Made by a program: the position numbers and the translations under genes | In this document: positions 1 through 3,619 of the stretch, piece by piece | Layout of the letters: each line of letters starts with the position of its first letter | How positions within the stretch are numbered: position 1 is the stretch's first letter | The notes under the pieces: generated by a model | Seen by the model: the letters and a program-made list of their open reading frames with translations, nothing else | What the model was told of the DNA's origin: nothing | Database searches by the model: none | Assembly: GCA_017483425.1 (NCBI GenBank) | Contig: JAFUWM010000122.1 | Location: 1 to 5,624 of the forward strand | Origin: Lachnospiraceae bacterium | Lineage (GTDB): Bacteria; Bacillota; Clostridia; Lachnospirales; Lachnospiraceae | Reading direction: 5' to 3' | Length of the DNA stretch: 5,624 bases

Positions 1-76
1 CTACCTTAGGACTCTTTGATACGGCATATGCTATGGCATGCTCTCTGCCGCCGCCGCCGACAATAAGTACTGTCAT
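1..76 (-). CDS. purD: Phosphoribosylamine-glycine ligase, N-terminal fragment (partial)
   Basis: Only the first 25 codons lie in the window; the gene continues past the left edge. The peptide begins MTVLIVGGGGREHAIAYAVS and continues KSPKV. That is the glycine-rich nucleotide-binding start of GAR synthetase (typical pattern VLVIGGGGREHA, then a helix and SPxV). The enzyme joins phosphoribosylamine to glycine using ATP in step 2 of de novo purine synthesis. Its ATG shares four bases (ATGA) with the purN stop codon, and a GGAG Shine-Dalgarno sits 5 bases upstream inside purN, so translational coupling is likely. purH, which separates purN and purD in many Firmicutes, is absent from this junction. 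The family call is firm despite the short length because the motif is distinctive and the neighbours are purine genes. Confidence 0.93.
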   Translation of the reverse strand, partial: MTVLIVGGGGREHAIAYAVSKSPKV

Positions 77-696
77 AATATCTCCACTCTCCCGTTATTA
101 AGCTTTACCCTGCCCCCGGCTATAAGCTCTACAGCCTCGGGAAGTATCTTCCATTCCGCCTGCTCCATGACCCTTCTCTGCAGAGTCTCAGGCGTATCAT
201 TCTTTTCCACGTACACTGCCTTTTGCAGTATTATAGGACCCGTATCGCATCCCTCGTCCACGAAATGCACCGTAGCGCCCGTTACCTTTACCCCTCTTTT
301 AAGAGCTTCCTCATGAACCCTGAGTCCGTAAAAGCCCTCACCGCAAAAAGAAGGAATGAGTGAAGGATGTATGTTTATGATGCGTCCCTTATACCGCCTC
401 GTGATCTCCTCCGGAAGTACTACAAGGAATCCCGCAAGCACTACAAGCTCCGCTTCAGACTCTTCAAGCGCCTTAAGCAGCGCCTCATCAAAAGCCTTCT
501 TGTCGGGATGGTCAGCCCTTGTGACCGCTGCCGTCTGTATGCCCGCCTGCTCTGCCCTCTGCAGGGCATAGGCATCCTTTTTATTGCTTATCACACGTAC
601 TATCTTCGCGTCATGTATGCGCCCGTCCGCGATCGAATCAATAAGCGCCTGCAGGTTGGTTCCTCCGCCCGATACCATGACGGCTATATTCAGCAT
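73..696 (-). CDS. purN: Phosphoribosylglycinamide formyltransferase 1 (GART)
   Basis: This 207-residue protein matches the usual length of PurN, which transfers a formyl group from 10-formyl-THF to GAR to give FGAR (third step, cytoplasmic). Visible motifs are the phosphate-binding loop SGGGTNLQAL (residues 9-18), the start of the folate region LVVLAGFLVVLP (84-95), the catalytic segment INIHPSLIPSF with Asn108 and His110, and VHFVDEGCDTGPII with the catalytic Asp151. These correspond to the Asn/His/Asp triad known in E. coli PurN. The start is set by an AAGGGAG Shine-Dalgarno at 704-710, 7 bases before the ATG. The first 7 bases overlap the end of purM and the stop overlaps the purD start, so it is an internal operon gene. 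No truncation or lost catalytic residue is seen. Confidence 0.97.
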   Translation of the reverse strand: MLNIAVMVSGGGTNLQALIDSIADGRIHDAKIVRVISNKKDAYALQRAEQAGIQTAAVTRADHPDKKAFDEALLKALEESEAELVVLAGFLVVLPEEITRRYKGRIINIHPSLIPSFCGEGFYGLRVHEEALKRGVKVTGATVHFVDEGCDTGPIILQKAVYVEKNDTPETLQRRVMEQAEWKILPEAVELIAGGRVKLNNGRVEIL

Positions 697-1715
697 AATT
701 CGACTCCCTTATCAGAGGCTGTGACCTCTCCAACGATATAAGCTTTTTCACCTGCGCTCTCTATCGCTTTTACCGCGCTGTCCGCGTCAGCGGGATCCAC
801 CGCGAGTACCATGCCAAGTCCCATATTGTAGGTATTGTACATCATATGCTCCGCTATCTTACCCTCGCTCTGCATGAGAGTGAATACAGGCGGCACAGGA
901 TAGGACGCTTTCTCAACCTTGGCCGAAAGCCCCTCGGGCAGCATTCTCGGTATATTCTCAAAGAAACCGCCGCCGGTGATATGGGCGCAGCCTTTGATCA
1001 TGACGCCGTTTTTCTTTACCGCGTCAAGTGCTTTTACATATATTATCGTAGGCGTGAGCAGAGCCTCGCCCAGTGAGCATCCAAGCTCGTCATAGTACCT
1101 TGAAAGTGACTTCTCATCCATGCGGAAGATCTTTCTTATCAGTGAAAAACCGTTGGAATGAACCCCCGACGAAGCGATCCCTATAAGGGCGTCTCCCTTT
1201 ACTATACTGCTTCCGTCTATGATATCCTTCCTGTCTGCAACGCCGACCGCAAAGCCTGCAAGATCGTACTCATCCTCCGGCATGAGTCCCGGATGCTCCG
1301 CAGTCTCACCGCCTATGAGCGAAGCGCCCGCCATCCTGCAGCCCTCCGCAACGCCCTTTACTATTGAAGCGATCTTTTCGGGATAATTTTTGCCACAGGC
1401 TATATAATCAAGGAAAAACAGCGGTTCGCCCCCCGCGCATGCGACATCATTCACGCACATCGCCACACAGTCTATGCCTATCGTGTCATGCTTATCCAGG
1501 ATAAAGGCGAGCTTTATCTTCGTGCCGACTCCGTCAGTCCCGGAAAGCAGCACCGGATCCTCCATATTCTTTATACTCGCCAGCGAAAACGCTCCCGAGA
1601 ATCCCCCGAGTCCGCCTATCACTTCAGAACGAGCCGTGCCCTTTACAAAATCCTTTATCAGCTCTACAGACCTGTAGCCTGCCTCAATATCTACTCCGGC
1701 AGATTTATAATCCAT
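690..1715 (-). CDS. purM: Phosphoribosylformylglycinamidine cyclo-ligase (AIR synthetase)
   Basis: This 341-residue protein has the normal length of PurM, which closes FGAM to 5-aminoimidazole ribonucleotide with ATP (step 5). Motifs in order: YKSAGVDIEAG (3-13), the glycine-rich GGLGGFSGAF (34-43), the nucleotide-binding loop GTDGVGTK (59-66), the segment MCVNDVACAGGEPLFFLDY (86-104), GGETAEHPGLM (135-145), HSNGFSLIRK (186-195), HITGGGFFENIPRMLP (245-260) and YNTYNMGLGMVLAV (293-306). These are the standard PurM signatures of the PurM/SelD/HypE fold. The ATG overlaps the purE stop by one base (TAATG), with AAGGAG at 1724-1729, 8 bases upstream. It therefore follows purE in the same transcript, and its product AIR is the substrate used at the PurE step. 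Nothing abnormal is seen. Confidence 0.97.
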   Translation of the reverse strand: MDYKSAGVDIEAGYRSVELIKDFVKGTARSEVIGGLGGFSGAFSLASIKNMEDPVLLSGTDGVGTKIKLAFILDKHDTIGIDCVAMCVNDVACAGGEPLFFLDYIACGKNYPEKIASIVKGVAEGCRMAGASLIGGETAEHPGLMPEDEYDLAGFAVGVADRKDIIDGSSIVKGDALIGIASSGVHSNGFSLIRKIFRMDEKSLSRYYDELGCSLGEALLTPTIIYVKALDAVKKNGVMIKGCAHITGGGFFENIPRMLPEGLSAKVEKASYPVPPVFTLMQSEGKIAEHMMYNTYNMGLGMVLAVDPADADSAVKAIESAGEKAYIVGEVTASDKGVELC

Positions 1716-2242
1716 TACTTTCGCTCCTTGATATATTCCCTGTGTCCTATCTCCTGAAGACGGTCATTCTTTTTTACTACCCCGTCCTTCATTTCCTTTT
1801 TGTATGAAGCAAGTTTCCCTGCTATGGCTTCTGCATCCGCCCCGTCTCCTGTCGAGAGTATCTGCGCCGCAAGAAGCCCCGCGTTCTTTGCCCCGTCTAT
1901 CGCGACCACGGCCACCGGCACTCCGGGCGGCATTTGAAGCATTGAATACAAGGCATCCGTCCCGTCAAGCACCTTTGCGCTCAACGGAACCCCTATGACG
2001 GGTCCGTTAAAAAGCGCCGCGCACATTCCCGGCAGAGCAGCCGCCATGCCTGCACCGGCTATGATAACATGTATCCCCCTATCCCGGGCTCCCCTGCACC
2101 ATTCTATGAGCTCGTCCGGCTCCCGGTGGGCAGAGATTATCTGCATATCATACTCTATATCAAATTCATCAAGTATATCCGCCGCCTTTGACATCTGAAC
2201 GATATCCGAATCAGACCCCATGACGATCCCGACCTTTGGCAT
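1715..2242 (-). CDS. purE: 5-(carboxyamino)imidazole ribonucleotide mutase / AIR carboxylase, PurE
   Basis: This 175-residue protein is the first gene of the operon. PurE produces CAIR, either from N5-CAIR (class I, working with PurK) or directly from AIR and CO2 (class II). The N-terminus holds the phosphate-binding GIVMGSDSD (5-13). Residues 37-42 are SAHREP, with His39 aligned to the catalytic histidine of class I enzymes. QMPPGVPVAVVAIDGAKNAG (103-122) is the usual late motif. The class I motif AGGAAHLPGM reads AGMAAALPGM here, so the conserved histidine is replaced by Ala69 (codon GCT). The C-terminal tail after residue 130 is charged and variable, as is common. The start is supported by GGAGG at 2253-2257, 10 bases upstream. 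Family assignment is firm; class I versus class II chemistry is not settled by the window, and no purK is present in it. Confidence 0.95.
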   Translation of the reverse strand: MPKVGIVMGSDSDIVQMSKAADILDEFDIEYDMQIISAHREPDELIEWCRGARDRGIHVIIAGAGMAAALPGMCAALFNGPVIGVPLSAKVLDGTDALYSMLQMPPGVPVAVVAIDGAKNAGLLAAQILSTGDGADAEAIAGKLASYKKEMKDGVVKKNDRLQEIGHREYIKERK

Positions 2243-2288
2243 AACTTAATATCCTCCAAATTAAGCCACATTTCAAAACAGCCTGAAT

Positions 2289-2327
2289 ATTATACCATAT
2301 ATACTGGTAGTTACGCTATAGTGTCAA
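2289..2327 (-). promoter_or_regulatory. Promoter of the purE-purM-purN-purD operon
   Basis: On the minus strand a perfect -10, TATAAT (2294-2289), is preceded by TGG, giving the extended form TGnTATAAT. A perfect -35, TTGACA, lies at 2327-2322, but the gap to that -10 is 27 bases, too long for one sigma-A site. Two readings are possible: an extended -10 promoter that needs no -35, or TTGACA paired with TATATA at 2303-2298 over 18 bases. Both may be used. Transcription would begin near 2270-2292, leaving a short leader before the purE ATG at 2242. No aptamer-like fold fits there, and I saw no PurR-box-like sequence. Confidence 0.75.
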
Positions 2328-2344
2328 TTTACACGGCTGGGCGT

Positions 2345-2530
2345 ATGCGCTCTTCTTGTATTATTCTTGGAGCATTGCTTCATAAACCCGTTGCCGGGCT
2401 TGTCATGCTGACCGGCAAGGCGGGAGCTGATATTCTCCGTTATATAAATGAATAGCACTCCGATCTCATCTTTTGGGCTCTGGGTCTGCTGGATTACGAC
2501 AATAAAGACCGCGCGATCAGATTTCTATAA
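2345..2530 (+). pseudogene. Decayed coding remnant with an in-frame amber codon
   Basis: Reading from ATG 2345 gives 36 residues ending ...TGKAGADILRYINE, a TAG at 2453-2455, then 24 residues in the same frame (HSDLIFWALGLLDYDNKDRA, then IRFL) ending in TAA at 2528-2530. Composition and codon choice look protein-coding on both sides of the TAG: helical, with Leu/Ala/Ile alternating with charged residues. I see no Shine-Dalgarno before the ATG. The simplest reading is the 3' end of a lost gene with one nonsense mutation. The upstream part would overlap the purE promoter, so the 5' end was probably lost. I do not recognise the family. Alternatives are a 36-residue ORF ending at the TAG, or a chance open frame. 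Confidence 0.4.
2391..2418. repeat. Inverted repeat TTGCCGG / CCGGCAA
   Basis: Perfect 7-base arms (2391-2397 and 2412-2418) are separated by 14 bases. There is no T-run on either side, so it is not a standard terminator. It lies inside the decayed coding remnant and may be only a by-product of codon choice. Confidence 0.35.
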
Positions 2531-2612
2531 ACATCCTGTCATATATGGAGGAATGCAGATTATCCCATTTTTCACATATTAGATTTTTCTCTTCCTTCCA
2601 CTCAAACAATTT

Positions 2613-2648
2613 TGTGCATATTTATAGAACAAATAGCGATTATGCACA
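2613..2648. repeat. Inverted repeat TGTGCATA-N20-TATGCACA
   Basis: Perfect 8-base arms at 2613-2620 and 2641-2648 are separated by 20 AT-rich bases. The arms are not followed by a T-run. Such spacing suits a dimeric DNA-binding protein or a recombinase site better than a terminator. It lies about 90 bases upstream of the small-gene promoter. Function is unknown, and chance is possible in AT-rich DNA. Confidence 0.4.
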
Positions 2649-2709
2649 CTGGAAGTTTGATTTATAAGTCCATACGGATAGCGTCACATTGACAACTGAA
2701 TAACGACTG

Positions 2710-2725
2710 ATAATTCTTGAATTAT
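2710..2725. promoter_or_regulatory. Possible operator: dyad ATAATTC-TT-GAATTAT
   Basis: A perfect 7-base dyad with a two-base centre ends 14 bases before the -35 box at 2740. Its position just upstream of a strong promoter, and the presence of a ribbon-helix-helix gene in the same transcript, suggest an operator for autoregulation. RHH proteins usually bind short dyads next to their own promoters. A dyad of the same 7-2-7 shape (ATTGATT-TT-AATCAAT) occurs at the end of the RHH gene. Binding is inferred only. Confidence 0.4.
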
Positions 2726-2739
2726 TTTCGATATAAGTA

Positions 2740-2768
2740 TTGACATATGGTTAACCCTATGCTATTAT
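2740..2768 (+). promoter_or_regulatory. Near-consensus sigma-A promoter of the small-gene cassette
   Basis: TTGACA at 2740-2745, a spacer of exactly 17 bases, and TATTAT at 2763-2768 preceded by TGC (extended -10). This is one mismatch from the full consensus. Transcription should start near 2775, about 30 bases before the first small gene, which excludes the ATG at 2747 as a translation start. Confidence 0.85.
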
Positions 2769-2806
2769 ATACTTGTCACACGGGATTGCAGGAAAGGAAA
2801 GAGGTT

Positions 2807-2968
2807 ATGAAAGATATGACAGACAATCAAATGGAGTTCATAACATGGCTCATAACCACAGCAACTGACAAGTGTAAAACTCTAGAAGAGGTAAAAGCCA
2901 TGAATGAGCAAATAAGAGAACACTCAAAAGGCACTAGAAAGAAGCAAAAGAAAGAAGACGAAGAGTAA
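2807..2968 (+). CDS. Small charged protein of unknown function (53 aa)
   Basis: The protein begins MKDMTDNQMEFITWLITTAT and ends in a strongly charged tail (KGTRKKQKKEDEE). The start is chosen because AAGGA at 2794-2798 lies 8 bases upstream and the transcript should start near 2775. The in-frame ATG at 2747 is inside the promoter. A second in-frame ATG at 2816 is a weaker option. Predicted shape: an amphipathic, aromatic-containing helix (residues 4-20), a second helix (about 23-40), then a disordered Lys/Glu tail. No signal peptide, membrane span or catalytic motif is seen. It is the first gene of a likely two-gene transcript with the RHH protein 94 bases downstream. A/G-rich codons (AGA, AAA, GAA) differ from the purine genes and suggest acquisition. 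Function is unknown; a DNA-bound partner or accessory protein of a mobile element is plausible. Confidence 0.7.
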   Translation: MKDMTDNQMEFITWLITTATDKCKTLEEVKAMNEQIREHSKGTRKKQKKEDEE

Positions 2969-2982
2969 CCAATAGGGAAATC

Positions 2983-3026
2983 CACAGGGCGGCACCCCAA
3001 AACAACCTGCAAGGCCGCCCCGTGTG
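2983..3026 (+). other. GC-rich stem-loop between the two small genes
   Basis: GGGCGGC (2987-2993) pairs perfectly with GCCGCCC (3014-3020) around a 20-base loop. The stem extends outward through CACA (2983-2986) and TGTG (3023-3026) after a two-base bulge. No T-run follows, so it is not a classical terminator. It begins 15 bases after one stop codon and ends 36 bases before the next start codon, so it could set relative expression by attenuation or mRNA stabilisation, or be a structured DNA site. It is conspicuous because the surrounding sequence is A-rich. Confidence 0.6.
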
Positions 3027-3062
3027 AAACATATTATAGCAGGGACACAGGAGATAAGGCAA

Positions 3063-3254
3063 ATGCCAAGAGGAAATCCAAACAAGCAGACCATAGCCAC
3101 ATACAAATACCAGACCAAGGCGGGATACATGACCAAAGGCTTCAAGCTTAAACGCGAGATTGTGGAAGACTTTGAAAAAGCTATCGAGAGAAGCGGGGAA
3201 TCACAAGCTGCGGTCATTGCGGAATTCATGAAAAATTACACGCGGACACATTGA
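3063..3254 (+). CDS. Ribbon-helix-helix (Arc/CopG-like) DNA-binding protein, 63 aa
   Basis: The protein begins MPRGNPNKQTIATYKYQTKA. Residues about 24-30 (KGFKLKR) form the expected beta strand. Helix A follows (EIVEDFEKAIERSG, 31-44) and helix B (SQAAVIAEFMKNY, 46-58). This is the standard RHH arrangement of small dimeric repressors such as Arc, CopG and plasmid copy-control or antitoxin proteins. The basic N-terminal arm (RGNPNKQ) may add DNA contacts. The start is ATG 3063, with AGGAG at 3049-3053 spaced 9 bases. The in-frame ATG at 3024 would add 13 residues overlapping the GC hairpin and has no Shine-Dalgarno. The gene follows the 53-residue protein in the same direction and ends just before a strong terminator. 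Likely role: autorepressor of this cassette or regulator of a mobile element. No toxin partner is evident. Confidence 0.8.
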   Translation: MPRGNPNKQTIATYKYQTKAGYMTKGFKLKREIVEDFEKAIERSGESQAAVIAEFMKNYTRTH

Positions 3255-3265
3255 TTTTAATCAAT
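3250..3265. repeat. Dyad ATTGATT-TT-AATCAAT at the RHH gene end
   Basis: A perfect 7-base inverted repeat with a two-base centre spans the TGA stop codon (3252-3254) of the RHH gene, 8 bases before the terminator stem. It has the same geometry as the dyad at 2710-2725 but different arm sequences. It may be a protein-binding site or a chance feature of AT-rich DNA. Confidence 0.35.
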
Positions 3266-3273
3266 ATTATAAA

Positions 3274-3310
3274 GAAACCATCAGCCGTTAATTCGGTTGG
3301 TGGTTTTTTT
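3274..3310 (+). terminator. Intrinsic terminator of the small-gene cassette
   Basis: The left arm AACCATCAGCCG (3276-3287) pairs with CGGTTGGTGGTT (3294-3305) in a 12-pair stem that includes two G-U pairs. The loop is TTAATT, and the run of seven T (3304-3310) follows directly. It lies 19 bases after the RHH stop codon. Read on the minus strand the same hairpin is followed by TTTCTTT, so it may also weakly end transcription arriving from the aminopeptidase gene. Confidence 0.92.
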
Positions 3311-3313
3311 CAC

Positions 3314-3367
3314 ATGAAAAGGAGGGAGTACATAGTGTCTGCTCAACAAGCTATCGGCCACCAGTAG
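3314..3367 (+). pseudogene. Truncated 5' end of a third small gene
   Basis: Directly after the terminator, GGAGG at 3321-3325 lies 9 bases before GTG 3335, which opens a frame of ten codons (VSAQQAIGHQ) ending in TAG at 3365-3367. An in-frame ATG at 3314 would give 17 codons (MKRREYIVSAQQAIGHQ) but lacks its own Shine-Dalgarno. Good initiation signals leading to an immediate stop suggest the start of a lost gene, possibly the next gene of the same element, cut off by a rearrangement linked to the transposase fragment that follows. A real short peptide or chance cannot be excluded. Confidence 0.35.
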
Positions 3368-3410
3368 CTTAATCTTTCTTCCTTTTGTCTCAACCGTGCT
3401 ATTGCGTTTT

Positions 3411-3599
3411 CTACCAAGCCAGATAGTGCACATAATAATAGATTTGTGTTAATCTCTTTCTGAACTCAACCAGCAGGGATGGCACATATGGAGCTTCTGT
3501 CTGGTATCCCGGCAGACCAACGAAGTACTGCAGGTACGGGTTCTCTCTGATCTCTTCCACGAGCTCCCTGTCAGAAAAGCCTAACTGCCTCTGTAGTAG
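3411..3599 (-). pseudogene. Transposase N-terminal fragment, IS5/IS1182-like
   Basis: This 62-codon minus-strand frame has no start codon and is preceded by an in-frame TAA at 3600-3602. It reads LLQRQLGFSDRELVEEIREN, then PYLQYFVGLPGYQTEAPYVP, then SLLVEFRKRLT. The pattern LSDRELVEEIxENPYLQYFxGLPGY...PSLLVxFRKRL is characteristic of the N-terminal (DUF772/InsH-type) region of IS5/IS1182-type DDE transposases. Homology appears to stop after the RKRLT segment (about 3447), and the rest to the TAG at 3411-3413 looks like unrelated sequence. The start of the protein, the catalytic DDE domain and clear terminal inverted repeats are all missing, so the element is dead. It lies 20 bases beyond the aminopeptidase stop codon, on the same strand. 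Confidence 0.8.
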
Positions 3600-3619
3600 T
3601 TACTATTTAATTTTAATTA

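Larger units (their letters stand above)
2531..2739. other. AT-rich intergenic stretch without a supported gene
   Basis: No reading frame here has both a credible start and coding character. A GGAGG at about 2548 is only one base from the next ATG. Longer open runs on the plus strand lack start signals and read as low-complexity hydrophobic peptide. The stretch holds two inverted repeats (annotated separately) and leads into the promoter at 2740. A TTGACA at 2689-2694 has no good -10 at the right distance. Confidence 0.5.

Noticed and set aside
367..741. Open frame on the plus strand across purN and the purM end
   Set aside because: It is antisense to purN and purM, whose motifs are clear, and its translation is Arg/Leu/Tyr-rich with no family character.
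2243..2340. Purine riboswitch in the purE leader
   Set aside because: The leader from the predicted start site is only about 40 bases, too short for the aptamer, and no three-way-junction pattern is visible.
2747..2806. Upstream ATG 2747 as the start of the first small protein
   Set aside because: It lies inside the promoter, between the -35 and -10 boxes, so it would not be in the transcript. ATG 2807 has a proper Shine-Dalgarno.
3024..3062. ATG 3024 as the start of the RHH protein
   Set aside because: It has no Shine-Dalgarno and overlaps the GC hairpin. ATG 3063 has AGGAG at 9 bases, and the peptide from there has the usual basic arm of such proteins.
2924..3229. 101-codon minus-strand frame opposite the RHH gene
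   Set aside because: It is antisense to the RHH gene and hairpin, has no Shine-Dalgarno, and its Cys/Phe-rich translation reflects reverse reading of A-rich DNA.
2807..3254. Classical toxin-antitoxin pair
   Set aside because: The RHH protein could be an antitoxin, but the 53-residue partner resembles no toxin I know and has no nuclease- or RelE-like features. The 94-base gap with a hairpin is also unlike tightly overlapped TA genes.
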